A stretch of 64,000 nt of DNA from Shewanella acanthi (GTDB lineage: Bacteria > Pseudomonadota > Gammaproteobacteria > Enterobacterales > Shewanellaceae): positions 3,596,001 to 3,660,000 of the forward strand of contig NZ_CP080413.1 in the NCBI RefSeq assembly GCF_019457475.1, read 5' to 3'. The notes beneath the pieces are model-generated. The model searched no databases. It worked only from the letters and a program-made list of their open reading frames with translations, and was not told the origin of the DNA. Within the stretch, counting starts at the first letter, position 1. The number at the start of each line of letters is the position of its first letter. Below, piece by piece: positions 1 to 10,074 of this stretch. The translations under genes were made by a program, and so were the position numbers.

Positions 1-141
1 GGTTTGCGCCTGCAGCTTATCGCTCACCTTGAGCAATTGTTGCCAGGCTTGGGTAAACGTTAGGGGTTGGGCAAAGCCCGAAATAGGCAAGGCACTACTT
101 AAGGAGAGCAGACAAATCCATGCCATTGGCGATCGTTTCAT
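1..141 (-). CDS. Outer-membrane efflux protein, TolC family (N-terminal fragment)
   Basis: Only the first 47 codons are present; the gene continues beyond the left edge. The start is an ATG at 141 preceded by GAGGTG. The N-terminus is a good Sec signal peptide with cleavage likely after SGFA. The mature part begins with LTFTQAWQQLL, which resembles the first amphipathic helix of TolC/CusC-type outer-membrane factors of tripartite efflux systems. Partner inner-membrane and adaptor genes would be expected to follow outside the window. The family assignment rests on a short stretch, so substrate and subfamily cannot be given. Confidence 0.6.
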   Translation of the reverse strand, partial: MKRSPMAWICLLSLSSALPISGFAQPLTFTQAWQQLLKVSDKLQAQT

Positions 142-446
142 TCACACCTCTAGAGCAATAACTCTAACTTCCATTGCAATGATAACACTCATCTGAGAAG
201 GCGGCTATACGTGGCCACCTTAACGCAATTATTCTGGGCAGCGTAGCACAGTTCCCTGCAAAAACCATGTAATACAGACAGTTGAACTTTTGACTATTTG
301 AAGTGTAGCAAGCTTATAACGGCGTGAGGATTGAATTTAAAAGCGGGTACAAATGGGATTTTCAGATCAGCCTTTTGGGCTGATCTGAATGACAGACTGA
401 ATGCAGAACACATGTTAACAGCACCAGTCAGTAAAATGGGAAGCGC
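142..446. other. Intergenic region between tldD end and efflux gene
   Basis: This 305-base gap must hold the promoter of the leftward efflux gene and the end of the tldD transcript. The only clear structure is the perfect hairpin at 361-389. I see no convincing reading frame or RNA gene here. Confidence 0.5.
361..389 (-). terminator. Hairpin downstream of tldD
   Basis: A perfect 12-bp stem (TTCAGATCAGCC / GGCTGATCTGAA) with a 5-base loop lies about 60 bases after the tldD stop codon. It lacks a good U-tract on the minus strand, so it may act as a transcript end or mRNA-stabilising hairpin rather than a classical intrinsic terminator. Confidence 0.5.
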
Positions 447-1895
447 TTAAGCCGTGCCGCCCACGGTTAAACGGTCGAGTTTCAAGGTGGGTTGACCAAC
501 GCCCACAGGCACGCTCTGGCCATCCTTACCGCAGACACCCACGCCCTTATCGAGCGCCATGTCGTTACCGACCATAGAGATCTGGCTCATGGCCTCAGGA
601 CCGTTACCGATAAGGGTCGCGCCCTTAATTGCCTGAGTCACTTCACCGTCTTCAATCAGATAAGCTTCGGATGCAGAGAACACGAACTTGCCCGAGGTGA
701 TATCCACCTGACCACCACCGAAGTTAGGCGCGTAAATGCCCTTCTTCACCGACTTGATGATATCGCTTGGGTCGGACTCACCGGCTGTCATATAAGTGTT
801 GGTCATACGTGGCATGGGCAAGTGTGCGTAGGATTCACGGCGACCGTTACCCGTTGGTGCAACACCCATCAACCGAGCATTTAATTTATCCTGCATATAA
901 CCCTTGAGGATACCGTCTTCAATCAGCACAGTGCGCTGGGTCGGCACACCTTCATCGTCGATGCTGAGTGAGCCGCGGCGATTGGCGATCGTGCCATCGT
1001 CCACCACTGTCACTAAGCTTGACGCCACCTGTTGACCCACCATGCCACTAAATGCACTGCTACCCTTACGGTTAAAGTCGCCTTCTAAACCATGGCCAAC
1101 GGCCTCGTGCAGTAACACGCCAGGCCAGCCATTACCGAGTACCACGGGCATCTCACCCGCTGGCGCATCGATGGCATGCAGGTTTACCTGTGCCTGACGC
1201 ACGGCTTCGCGGGCAAAGGCGAAACACATAGGTAGACCTAGGTCATCGTTTTCCATAAACACGCTGTAATCGTGACGACCACCGCCACCTGCGCTGCCGC
1301 GCTCACGCTTGCTACCTTCTTCTAAAATCACGCTGCAGTTAAAACGCACCAGTGGACGAATATCCGCCGCCAAAGTGCCATCGCTGGCAGCAACGAGGAT
1401 TTCTTCGTGCACGCCCGCAAGGCTTATCACCACTTGGATAATGCGGCTATCGAGGCTGCGCACATAGGCATCGGCTTCTTTGAGTAAATTAATCTTTTTA
1501 ACTTCTTCCATTGCCGCAATAGGATCGGCGCTGTCGTACAGGGCAATCGCCTGTTGACGCTTAAAGGCCTGCACTTTAGCATGCTCGCCAGCGGCTGCGA
1601 TACCGCGAGCCGCCTGCGCCGCTGAACTTAACGCCGCAGGGGTAATATCATCGGCGTAGGCAAAACCGGTTTTTTCGCCGCTAATAGCGCGCACTCCCAC
1701 ACCGCGCTCGATATGGAAACTGCCGTCCTTGATAATGCCATCTTCCAGTACCCAAGACTCGTGGCGACTACCTTGAAAGTAGAGATCGGAATAATCGATT
1801 TTGTGCTGATGTATGGTGTTTAGATAGCTTTGTAACCCGTCTAGGGCGAGATTACCCTTTAATAAACTTTGCTCTACTTGTGCTAAAAATGGCAT
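447..1895 (-). CDS. tldD: TldD metalloprotease subunit
   Basis: 482-residue member of the TldD/PmbA (TldE) family. With TldE it forms a cytoplasmic metalloprotease that degrades unfolded peptides and, in enterobacteria, matures microcin B17 and affects CcdA stability. The zinc motif HEAVGH is at residues 263-268, and a GVCGKDGQ segment near the C-terminus carries the conserved cysteine of the TldD side of the pair. An upstream in-frame start at 1916 would add seven residues, but the ATG at 1895 has an AGAGA ribosome-binding site and matches the family length (about 481). It is the last gene of the mreB-to-tldD run, as in E. coli. TldE is not in the window. Confidence 0.95.
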   Translation of the reverse strand: MPFLAQVEQSLLKGNLALDGLQSYLNTIHQHKIDYSDLYFQGSRHESWVLEDGIIKDGSFHIERGVGVRAISGEKTGFAYADDITPAALSSAAQAARGIAAAGEHAKVQAFKRQQAIALYDSADPIAAMEEVKKINLLKEADAYVRSLDSRIIQVVISLAGVHEEILVAASDGTLAADIRPLVRFNCSVILEEGSKRERGSAGGGGRHDYSVFMENDDLGLPMCFAFAREAVRQAQVNLHAIDAPAGEMPVVLGNGWPGVLLHEAVGHGLEGDFNRKGSSAFSGMVGQQVASSLVTVVDDGTIANRRGSLSIDDEGVPTQRTVLIEDGILKGYMQDKLNARLMGVAPTGNGRRESYAHLPMPRMTNTYMTAGESDPSDIIKSVKKGIYAPNFGGGQVDITSGKFVFSASEAYLIEDGEVTQAIKGATLIGNGPEAMSQISMVGNDMALDKGVGVCGKDGQSVPVGVGQPTLKLDRLTVGGTA

Positions 1896-1979
1896 CGATG
1901 TTCTCTCTGATCCCACAGGATCCTACTTTGCTAAAATTCGGTTGCTCGGCTTACTCATTAGCCAAGCTTAAGGCTCGGG

Positions 1980-2837
1980 TTACTTATTACCAAGCCTAAG
2001 ACTCGGCTCAGTAAAACGGTTATGCTGCACTACTGGCATTTGGAGGCGAATGCTCTGTAACTTGGCCAAATCAATGTCCGCATGTACCCAGCCTGTGCCT
2101 GTCTTACGTTCGGCGATAATATCGCCCCAAGGGCCAATAACCAGACTCTGCCCCCAAGTTTCACGGCAACCCTCATTGTGGGCGCCCCACTGGGCAGCAG
2201 CGACAATCACGCATTGGGTTTCAATCGCTCTGGCCTGCAATAATATCTGCCAGTGCGCTTCACCCGTGACCTTAGTAAAGGCCGCAGGCACCGCAATGAT
2301 CTCAGCTCCCGCAAGGCGCAGCGCTCGAAATAAATCGGGAAAGCGCAAGTCATAACAAACGGTTAAACCTATCTTGCCAAAGGGTGTGTCGATAACACTG
2401 ATATGATCCCCAGGACAGAAGGTTTCACTCTCACGGTACTGCTTAGTGCCATCACTCACATCCACATCAAACAGATGCAGTTTATCGTAATAACCTAACG
2501 TCTCGCCCCTATCATTAAACAGATAACTGCGGCTGTAAACCCGTCCATCGTCAGCAAGCGCGGGAATCGTCCCAGCAAGCAAATAAACGTTAAATTTGGC
2601 GGCGAGCGCGCTTAATGCGGTTTTCAGCGGGCTTTGATTCACATCCCCCGCATAGGCAAGTTGCGCACTCTCATGCCCACCGAAGAGCAAACTGCACTCG
2701 GGAAGCACCACCAAATGCGGCCTTAACTCACCCCAGCTACTCCGAAGCAGGTTGAGCTCTTCAAGCTGCGATTCGATAAACAGCAGATTCGCGCTGACGT
2801 CGCGACTGCTCTGACATTGCAGTAGGCTGATGTTCAT
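1980..2837 (-). CDS. Carbon-nitrogen hydrolase (nitrilase superfamily, Nit-type amidase)
   Basis: 285-residue cytoplasmic hydrolase of the nitrilase superfamily. The Glu-Lys-Cys catalytic triad is visible as E47 (LPEC), K119 (YYDKLHLFDV) and C161 (LTVCYDLRFP). The YDKLHLFDVDV and CYDLRFPDLFR signatures are those of the Nit1/Nit2-like branch, whose studied members hydrolyse deaminated glutathione. That substrate is inference here. The ATG at 2837 follows GGGAGAGAG; an 11-residue longer start exists but lacks that support. The gene begins inside the last codons of yhdP (77-base overlap) and is followed by tldD, so it is probably cotranscribed with both. Confidence 0.88.
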   Translation of the reverse strand: MNISLLQCQSSRDVSANLLFIESQLEELNLLRSSWGELRPHLVVLPECSLLFGGHESAQLAYAGDVNQSPLKTALSALAAKFNVYLLAGTIPALADDGRVYSRSYLFNDRGETLGYYDKLHLFDVDVSDGTKQYRESETFCPGDHISVIDTPFGKIGLTVCYDLRFPDLFRALRLAGAEIIAVPAAFTKVTGEAHWQILLQARAIETQCVIVAAAQWGAHNEGCRETWGQSLVIGPWGDIIAERKTGTGWVHADIDLAKLQSIRLQMPVVQHNRFTEPSLRLGNK

Positions 2838-5800
2838 TGCTCTCTCCCTGAGATGGGTTAATCGACTCATCGTTAGCAGGCTTGATTAGGATTTGGCTCG
2901 GCTCGCGCTCAACTTGGGGTGTACGTGTTTCAATTTCTGGCGTGGTGGACTCCAGCCCCTGCGTCGTAGACGACTCTTCTGCTGTTATCGACTCAGTGAA
3001 GAATGACTTCTCCCCTTGGTCAGCCTTGTCTTGAGTTTCCACATTCCCCCGCTCTTCTTCAATGGTAGAGTCTATTATCTCGGGAACAGGTGCATCAGAA
3101 ACTACATCCGTTACTGGCGTAGCTGTTGGTGAATCACTTTGAATCGGATTTGGTTTAACGTCCAACTTTGCGTCAGGCTTAAGTTTCGATTGACCACTTA
3201 CTTGTGACTGTGGTTTACCTGATTTTGCCTTGGGATCAGTATTCGGCGCCACCTCTTCGGTCGGCACGACTAAATCTGTACCTTTGACAATCGGTAAAAT
3301 TGATTCAGGGATTTCAATCTCTTTGCTCTTACGTTCAAGCTCCTCAACCACAGGATCGGACATAGTGCCCGTCACCCTAAAGCGAATTTCGGAGATGACC
3401 TCAATCACAGGCTCGAGTACTTTAGTCAGGGCAAAGGCGCCGATACCCAATGTCCAAGCGCTGGTACTGATAAGCACTACGGTTGGCACGCTGGACGCCA
3501 ACTGGGGAACAAAGCGAATATCGTAATTGAGGCTCTCGCTGGTTAAATCTGTGAATCCGCGCACCTTCATATTGCCAGCAATGGCATCCATTTCGGTATC
3601 TGTGGTTTTAACAACCCCGTTATCAACCTGCAGATTACCGTTAAAGGAGTTGAAGTACATCCCCTGACCAAACACATCGCTAAAATCGAGAGACAACTTA
3701 CGCACGAGGGAGTCGAGGCTGAACAAGGAGAAAATCCGCGCGCCTTTATCGCTCACTTGGGAGAGATGCCCCTTACCCATTTCAAATTTTACTTTGCCGT
3801 TTAAGCTTTCAAGCGCAAACGCATAGGGTGCGCCAGCCCAAGCCAATTCGGCATTGATCTTCAGTGGCGCTTCATTTACGCCTGGATCGATACCAAGTTG
3901 CTCGCTCAGATGATTAAACTGTGTCGCAGTCATACTCACACTGAGCTCAGTTTGGTTTTGGCCATCTTGCTGGTGCCAAATTCCATTACCCTGCAAGGAC
4001 ACATCTGGCGTGGTCAAAGACAGTGTTTGAATACGATATCCTGCCGCCTGAGGGCTCGCCTGTAAGACAAGACTACCAAAGGGCTTATCGAAGAAGCGAA
4101 AATCATCCACATTCACCGCCACCGGTGGCAGATTAGTTAGCACTTGATCTGCACCGAATTCGGCCTTGCCCTCATCTTTCACCTCGGGAGAGAAATAAAA
4201 TCTGCTGGCCGTGACTTTAAGCCCTTGCGTCATCCAATCGGGGAAGAAATCGACCGTGCCTTCAAACTCACTCGCTGTGGCATTAAAGCGCCACCCTTGC
4301 TCGGTTGGCATCCCCTTGAGGGTTAATTCGGTGAGTCCCTGACTCAACAAATCAAACTTGCCAATTGTGGCATCGATAGACGAAAGTTTGGGAAAGAACC
4401 CCTGCTGCGTGACTTGGGCTTGCTTTAACACCTCGGCAGGATTCTGACTGGCAGCGATGGCTGTGGCTTCATCGCCAGCAGTGATATTTTCTGAAGATTC
4501 AGCGTTTCCGGCACCCTTTTGCGTGATGCTGTTATCGGGGATTGCAACATTTGGATTAGGGATATCAGACATCACAGTCGTTGCATTGCCGTCAACAGAT
4601 GGAGCAGCATTTAAGCTAGGCTCATTGGCCTCTGCCCCATGAACATCTTCCTCATAAATAAGAATGCCACTTGGCACCTCGCTAGCAGCACTGTCGATAA
4701 AGGCATTAATCACAGGTAACCAGTTGGCTAATTTGGCGCTAGTCATCTCGAGCTGAATATGACCTAGCGTTGTATTAGGCACATCGCTCTCTGTAAAGAG
4801 TCGGCCTAAAAGTAGATCGTAATAGTCGAAATGGCCGCCCTTTTCGGCATCAATACCGGCAATAAATTCTCCCAGATTATCTAATTTTACCTTAAGCTGC
4901 GAGCTTGCCTGATCACCCGTAAACTCGGCATTTAAGGGACGCGGCTCATCCAAGGGTTTCGCAAAAGCCCCCGGTAGCATCAGCTGAGTACCCACGAGAT
5001 CGGAGCCGGCCTTGGCCTGAATTTGGTAACCCTGTTCGTTGAATAACATGGCCAAATCCCCCGCCCAGGCGAGCTTGCCCTGATAGAAATCCTGAAGTGG
5101 GTTGTTAAGCTCTTCTGGTAAACGACTGAGATCCCAGCGACTCTTCATCTTGACGTTAAGCCCAAGCCCTTGATTTGATGGCTTAGTATTGAAGCTAAAA
5201 TCCAACGGCTGATTGAACAATCTGGCCTTAATGCCTTTGCCTTCAATCAGTTGATTTGCAAAGGTCACTGAGCCTGTGACAGCATCGAGTTGTAATCCTG
5301 GTTTAGTGATGGCAACCGGGGTTTTATCAAAATTGACTTGGCCGCGGATATCCTCAGCCGCCCCTTCATAGAGTGGAATGCTTAAATCCAAGCGTCCGGT
5401 CACCGCGCCTTGCACCTCAACAACCTTGAGGGTTTCACCTACGGTATCCGCCAGAGGAGAGGCTTGTAGCACCTTAGTTGCCGCAGGACCTGTGGTGGCT
5501 AATTCGGCCTCTACTTTTAACAGAGATTTTTCACTTAATTCGGGAATAAATACATGGGCGCCATCGGCAACCACATCCATCAACATACCCTTATCGACCC
5601 AAATATCCATACGGGCATTTTCAAATAGGGCATCGAGCGACAGGTCAGTAATGGCGGGCCAATCCGGTTGGAACTGGTATTCGGCATTTTCTAGGCTGAA
5701 GGCTGCCTGAAACACGCCGCTGTTATCGTGAAAGGGAAAATGACTAAAAGGGCCTTGCCATAAGACTTTGGCGTTTTGGCTATTACCCGCCTTAATTGCG

Positions 5801-7404
5801 CCATCGAGATAATCAACGAGATCTTGTCCCATGGCTTTAGTCGGGAAATATCGGTCAGCGTTGGCGGCATTTTTCACTATCACATCGGCGCTAAGTGACA
5901 TTGCCGCTTCGCCACTGAAATCCAGTTTTAAGCCTGCATCCAATGCCACATCCTCATTTTCTAATTGGATGCGCGGCACAAATAACGATTGCGTCAGCGT
6001 GTTAAACTCCCCCTTCATTGGCTCGCCTTGCAGCGTCAATGGCGCCGAAAATTGACCATGAAAATCCATAATGTAATCCTGTGCAGGCAGGGAAAATACT
6101 AAGCTCCTATCCTGCCACTGCAGTGATACATCCAGAGGATTAGTGGTCGGCAAACTATTCCCTGCCTGCCAACGCAATTGTTTCACAGAAGTATTGGCAA
6201 TCAGTGGCTTATCCGCAGTTTGATAGACTCGTATAGGCCCGACTAACCCTTGAGGGTCATGGAGAAACCACTGCTTAAGCACGGCCAAATCCACGCCAGG
6301 GAAAAGCGGCAACAGCGGAGAAAGCAGCTGTAAATCGAGCTGACTTAAATAACCAAATAGCGCTTTATCTTGCTGCTTAACGGCAAGGTTCAGTTGCGGC
6401 CAAGGCACACCATTGGTCTTAAAATCCAGTCCCGTGCTTGTGACTTGCCAGCCCTTAGCGCTCGGCGACCAAGCAATGCTACCAGCATTCACTTCGAACG
6501 TTTGCGGCTCCCCTTCCATCGCCCACTGCAACCAGCTGGGCTCAAATTGCACTAAACCCGCACTTAAACTACGGTGAGCAACATCAAACCACGCCTTAAG
6601 ATTTACGACTCCTTCAAGCGGCAGTTTTTGGGTGGGATCGTAGGGATTAGGTTGGCGCGAAGACCATTCGCCTAAATCGAGGGATTGGGCGACTAAATAG
6701 ATTTGCCCCGTCAAACTATCAGGGTTAGCACCATCACCTTTAATATCGAGCTGTAATCCTAAGGATTCATGCTCAGACGCCTTATCATCGAGGAACAGCT
6801 CCCCCGCGCCCCTATGGCTATCACCACTATTACGCCAATTGAGGTGGCGAATAAGGATGGGCGGATAGTCATGCTGCTGACTCAGTAACTGTAGCGAGGC
6901 ATTGGTCAGGGAGAACTGCGCCAGCTGCTTGAGCAGCAAACGGTATAACCAATCGGTTTGGGAAGGCTTGGCACTCGCCTGAGTGGTGTCGGGCGCCGTC
7001 GATTCAACGGCTGAGAGCTTATCTATATCCAGCGCCATACGGACACCGTCGAAGTTGACATTCTCGATGCGGGCACTGGTCGTAAGCAGTGATTGCCAGA
7101 AGTCCAATTTGATTTGAACTCGCTTCACGAGCACTGTGACAGGGATTTTTTCCTGGGGCGGGATAATCAGATTATCAATGCTGAGTGCGGGACCAAAGGC
7201 CTGCCATTGGGCAGACAATCCACCGACTTTCACCTCGATGTGGTATTCGCTTTTAACATACTCGACAACCTGATGCCGGATCTCATCGACCTGCGGCAGC
7301 AGGCCACGGATCAGGCTGACCGTTAGGGCAAATAATACCAGAACCACGGCCAGCAATTGCCAGCAGACACGACTCAGTTTTCGGGCTGTAAAAGGCGTTG
7401 CCAC
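2761..7404 (-). CDS. yhdP: YhdP, AsmA-like intermembrane phospholipid transport protein
   Basis: 1547-residue AsmA-like protein (TIGR02099/DUF3971 type). YhdP-family proteins are anchored in the inner membrane by one N-terminal helix (here about residues 12-33) and span the periplasm as a long beta-groove that helps move phospholipid to the outer membrane. E. coli YhdP is about 1266 residues. The excess here lies in a low-complexity insert near residues 925-1000 and a Ser/Thr/Pro/Glu-rich tail over roughly the last 180 residues, which overlaps the nitrilase start by 77 bases. The start is a GTG sharing one base with the rng stop (TAGTG), so it is translationally coupled to rng. Confidence 0.93.
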   Translation of the reverse strand: MATPFTARKLSRVCWQLLAVVLVLFALTVSLIRGLLPQVDEIRHQVVEYVKSEYHIEVKVGGLSAQWQAFGPALSIDNLIIPPQEKIPVTVLVKRVQIKLDFWQSLLTTSARIENVNFDGVRMALDIDKLSAVESTAPDTTQASAKPSQTDWLYRLLLKQLAQFSLTNASLQLLSQQHDYPPILIRHLNWRNSGDSHRGAGELFLDDKASEHESLGLQLDIKGDGANPDSLTGQIYLVAQSLDLGEWSSRQPNPYDPTQKLPLEGVVNLKAWFDVAHRSLSAGLVQFEPSWLQWAMEGEPQTFEVNAGSIAWSPSAKGWQVTSTGLDFKTNGVPWPQLNLAVKQQDKALFGYLSQLDLQLLSPLLPLFPGVDLAVLKQWFLHDPQGLVGPIRVYQTADKPLIANTSVKQLRWQAGNSLPTTNPLDVSLQWQDRSLVFSLPAQDYIMDFHGQFSAPLTLQGEPMKGEFNTLTQSLFVPRIQLENEDVALDAGLKLDFSGEAAMSLSADVIVKNAANADRYFPTKAMGQDLVDYLDGAIKAGNSQNAKVLWQGPFSHFPFHDNSGVFQAAFSLENAEYQFQPDWPAITDLSLDALFENARMDIWVDKGMLMDVVADGAHVFIPELSEKSLLKVEAELATTGPAATKVLQASPLADTVGETLKVVEVQGAVTGRLDLSIPLYEGAAEDIRGQVNFDKTPVAITKPGLQLDAVTGSVTFANQLIEGKGIKARLFNQPLDFSFNTKPSNQGLGLNVKMKSRWDLSRLPEELNNPLQDFYQGKLAWAGDLAMLFNEQGYQIQAKAGSDLVGTQLMLPGAFAKPLDEPRPLNAEFTGDQASSQLKVKLDNLGEFIAGIDAEKGGHFDYYDLLLGRLFTESDVPNTTLGHIQLEMTSAKLANWLPVINAFIDSAASEVPSGILIYEEDVHGAEANEPSLNAAPSVDGNATTVMSDIPNPNVAIPDNSITQKGAGNAESSENITAGDEATAIAASQNPAEVLKQAQVTQQGFFPKLSSIDATIGKFDLLSQGLTELTLKGMPTEQGWRFNATASEFEGTVDFFPDWMTQGLKVTASRFYFSPEVKDEGKAEFGADQVLTNLPPVAVNVDDFRFFDKPFGSLVLQASPQAAGYRIQTLSLTTPDVSLQGNGIWHQQDGQNQTELSVSMTATQFNHLSEQLGIDPGVNEAPLKINAELAWAGAPYAFALESLNGKVKFEMGKGHLSQVSDKGARIFSLFSLDSLVRKLSLDFSDVFGQGMYFNSFNGNLQVDNGVVKTTDTEMDAIAGNMKVRGFTDLTSESLNYDIRFVPQLASSVPTVVLISTSAWTLGIGAFALTKVLEPVIEVISEIRFRVTGTMSDPVVEELERKSKEIEIPESILPIVKGTDLVVPTEEVAPNTDPKAKSGKPQSQVSGQSKLKPDAKLDVKPNPIQSDSPTATPVTDVVSDAPVPEIIDSTIEEERGNVETQDKADQGEKSFFTESITAEESSTTQGLESTTPEIETRTPQVEREPSQILIKPANDESINPSQGESNEHQPTAMSEQSRRQRESAVYRIAA

Positions 7405-8870
7405 TACATCATCACCACGTCGTATTTGTGCTGTGTGTACATGGGCTCATTTTGCAGGCGAATACGCTTACCAATGTAAACCTCAAGCTCGGCAACCAAA
7501 TGGCTTTCATCACCGCTTAGGCTGGTATACACCGCTGGCGAGCAATAAAGTAAGAATTCATCGGCAGCGTAGGTACGGTTAAGACGAATGATTTCCCTAA
7601 AGATTTCGTAGGAAACCGTCTCAACGGTTTTCATACTTCCAGTACCTTGGCAAGCAGGGCATTCACTGCAAACCACATGCTCTAGACTCTCGCGAGTACG
7701 CTTACGAGTCATTTCCACTAAACCAAGGCCTGAGAAGCCACTGACATTAGTCTTGACCCTATCCTTCGAGAGGGCACTGTTTAAGCTATTGAGCACACGG
7801 GTTTTATGGTCGGCGGAGAGCATATCGATAAAGTCGATAATGATGATCCCGCCCAAATTACGCAATCTGAGCTGACGGGCAATCGCCTGGGTCGCCTCAA
7901 GGTTGGTATTGAATATGGTCTCTTCGAGATTACGGTGTCCCACAAAGGCGCCAGTATTGATGTCAATGGTGGTCATGGCTTCGGTCTGATCGATGATCAG
8001 ATAACCACCAGACTTAAGTTCCACCTTACGCCCAAGAGCACGTTGGATTTCATTCTCAACATCGTAGAGGTCAAAAATTGGCGAGGGGCCACTATAGTGT
8101 TCAATCTTCTCAGCAATTTCGGGCATAAATTCCTGCGCGAAGGATTGCAACTCATCGAAGGTGCGGCGCGAATCGACCTGGATACAGTCTAATTCGGTAC
8201 CAACAAAGTCACGCACTATTCGGACTGGCAAGGCAAGATCTTGATATAACAGCGCAACACCCTTGCGTTGGCGGCGCTCGCAGACCTTAGACCAAACACG
8301 GCGCAGAAAGGCCGCATCTTGGGATAGCTCATCTTCACCCACACCTTCGGCGGCGGTGCGAATAATAAAACCACCGTCGTCATCAACATAAGGAAGGGTA
8401 ATTTTCTTCAGGCGATTGCGCTCTTCCTCAAGCTCAATCCGCTGGGACACCCCAACATGGCCTGAACCAGGCATAAAGACTAAATAGCGGGAAGGTAAGG
8501 TGATATCCGTAGTTAAGCGGGCACCCTTTGTGCCTAAGGGATCCTTAACCACTTGAACCATAATATCCTGCCCCTGACGCACCAGCTCGGCGATATCACG
8601 GACGACGAAATTACCCTTTTCGACCTCGGCCACACATTCGGTGTGGGGCACTATATCGGATGCATGGAGAAATGCAGCTTTATCGAGACCAATATCCACG
8701 AAGGCCGCCTGCATGCCGGGGAGAACACGGCTGATTTTGCCCTTGTAAATATTGCCGACTAAGCCACGCTTCATTCGTCGCTCGATATGAACTTCCTGCA
8801 GCACGCCGTGTTCTACCAAGGCCACGCGCGCCTCCGATGGGGTGACGTTGATCAGTAACTCTGATCCCAT
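7404..8870 (-). CDS. rng: Ribonuclease G
   Basis: 488-residue RNase E/G family endoribonuclease that matures the 16S rRNA 5' end and takes part in mRNA decay. The N-terminus MGSELLINVTPSE matches the family, followed by an S1 domain (about residues 35-120). The catalytic aspartates lie in TIDINTG and IIIIDFIDM, and the CPACQGTGS segment is the family's zinc-link-type motif. The length equals E. coli RNase G (489). An upstream GTG at 8912 preceded by GGGGTGAG would add 14 residues not seen in relatives and cannot be excluded. It sits between maf and yhdP as in enteric bacteria. Confidence 0.93.
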   Translation of the reverse strand: MGSELLINVTPSEARVALVEHGVLQEVHIERRMKRGLVGNIYKGKISRVLPGMQAAFVDIGLDKAAFLHASDIVPHTECVAEVEKGNFVVRDIAELVRQGQDIMVQVVKDPLGTKGARLTTDITLPSRYLVFMPGSGHVGVSQRIELEEERNRLKKITLPYVDDDGGFIIRTAAEGVGEDELSQDAAFLRRVWSKVCERRQRKGVALLYQDLALPVRIVRDFVGTELDCIQVDSRRTFDELQSFAQEFMPEIAEKIEHYSGPSPIFDLYDVENEIQRALGRKVELKSGGYLIIDQTEAMTTIDINTGAFVGHRNLEETIFNTNLEATQAIARQLRLRNLGGIIIIDFIDMLSADHKTRVLNSLNSALSKDRVKTNVSGFSGLGLVEMTRKRTRESLEHVVCSECPACQGTGSMKTVETVSYEIFREIIRLNRTYAADEFLLYCSPAVYTSLSGDESHLVAELEVYIGKRIRLQNEPMYTQHKYDVVMM

Positions 8871-8998
8871 CTTGCGCTGTACTTTATTTGGATTTAAGCG
8901 ACCGGTATTCACGACTCACCCCATTCGGGAAATTAAATTAATCTCAAAACCTGTTTAAGCCTGAAACCGACAACAAACGCTGCTAAATTTTTGCCTCG

Positions 8999-9583
8999 TT
9001 AGAGTATACCAGCCGCCACGAGTAACTCTCGGGTCTCGACCAAAGGCAGGCCGACCACGCTGGAATAACTACCATCAATCGCCTTAACAAAACAGCCACC
9101 CAGTCCTTGGATACCATATCCGCCCGCCTTATCCATAGGCTCCTTTGTCGCGATATAAGCATCGATATCGGTATCGGTTAGTGCACAAAAGCGCACCTGA
9201 GTTTCGACCAAACGCACTTCGGTGTGGTCTCGATTTGCCAGTGCTACCGCAGTCATCACGGTATGCGTCTTGCCAGAAAGCGCTGTTAATATGCGTTTTG
9301 CGTCCGCTTCATCTGCGGGTTTACCCAATATGTGATTTTCAAGCACAACAATAGTATCTGAACCTAGTACCGAAGGCTCGGCTATCTGAGTGCATATTGC
9401 AAGCCCCGCCTGTGCCTTTTGCGCCGCTAAACGCTGGACATAATCCCTCGGCTGTTCATCGATATATGGCGTTTCATCGATATCGGGAGCCACGATTTCA
9501 AACTGAAAATCGCTCCGACCAAAGCCGATATTACCCAACAATTCTTTACGGCGTGGAGAAGTAGAGGCTAAAACTAAACTCAC
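8999..9583 (-). CDS. maf: Maf nucleotide pyrophosphatase (dTTP/UTPase, YhdE type)
   Basis: 194-residue Maf/YhdE protein, a house-cleaning nucleoside triphosphate pyrophosphatase acting on dTTP, UTP and modified pyrimidine nucleotides in characterised relatives. Diagnostic segments are the N-terminal [12 protein letters not shown] phosphate-binding motif, [11 protein letters not shown] in the middle, and [13 protein letters not shown] towards the end. It follows mreD by two bases, so it is part of the mre operon. Confidence 0.94.
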   Translation of the reverse strand: MSLVLASTSPRRKELLGNIGFGRSDFQFEIVAPDIDETPYIDEQPRDYVQRLAAQKAQAGLAICTQIAEPSVLGSDTIVVLENHILGKPADEADAKRILTALSGKTHTVMTAVALANRDHTEVRLVETQVRFCALTDTDIDAYIATKEPMDKAGGYGIQGLGGCFVKAIDGSYSSVVGLPLVETRELLVAAGIL

Positions 9584-9585
9584 GA

Positions 9586-10074
9586 TTAACGCACCTTATA
9601 ATGGCGTCGAAGCCGACGTAATATCCAAAAAATCCAAGGCCAGAATACCAAGCCAGACACAGCGGGTAAAAACAGGTCCAGATCGAACTTGCTGCCTTCC
9701 ATCACAAATTGCACCCAATATACAATTAGATGGTAAGTACATATTAATGACATCACGACAAGGGCCTGTTGCCATTGTGGAAAGTTACGCAGGCGCTGGC
9801 AATGTAACACCGCCATGTAAATCACTAATGACATGGCCAGAGAGCGAATACCTAAGGTCGAACCAAGTAGGATATCCAGCGCCAACCCCATCAACCACGC
9901 GGTAAGGATGTTATATCGGTGCGGTAAGGCAATCGACCAATAAATCAAAATCATCAATAACCAATCGGGGCGCCAAGCCTCAATAACACTCGGTAATGGC
10001 ATGATTTGGCTTATCAAACCAACAAACAGAGTCAGCCACACTAAAAGTCTACCATTGGCCGCTTGGATACTCAT
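9586..10074 (-). CDS. mreD: Rod shape-determining protein MreD
   Basis: 162-residue integral inner-membrane protein with about five hydrophobic helices. It is the membrane scaffold partner of MreC and MreB in the elongasome that directs lateral cell-wall synthesis. The sequence [21 protein letters not shown] near the N-terminus is typical of MreD. It overlaps the mreC end by four bases and is followed by maf. Confidence 0.93.
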   Translation of the reverse strand: MSIQAANGRLLVWLTLFVGLISQIMPLPSVIEAWRPDWLLMILIYWSIALPHRYNILTAWLMGLALDILLGSTLGIRSLAMSLVIYMAVLHCQRLRNFPQWQQALVVMSLICTYHLIVYWVQFVMEGSKFDLDLFLPAVSGLVFWPWIFWILRRLRRHYKVR

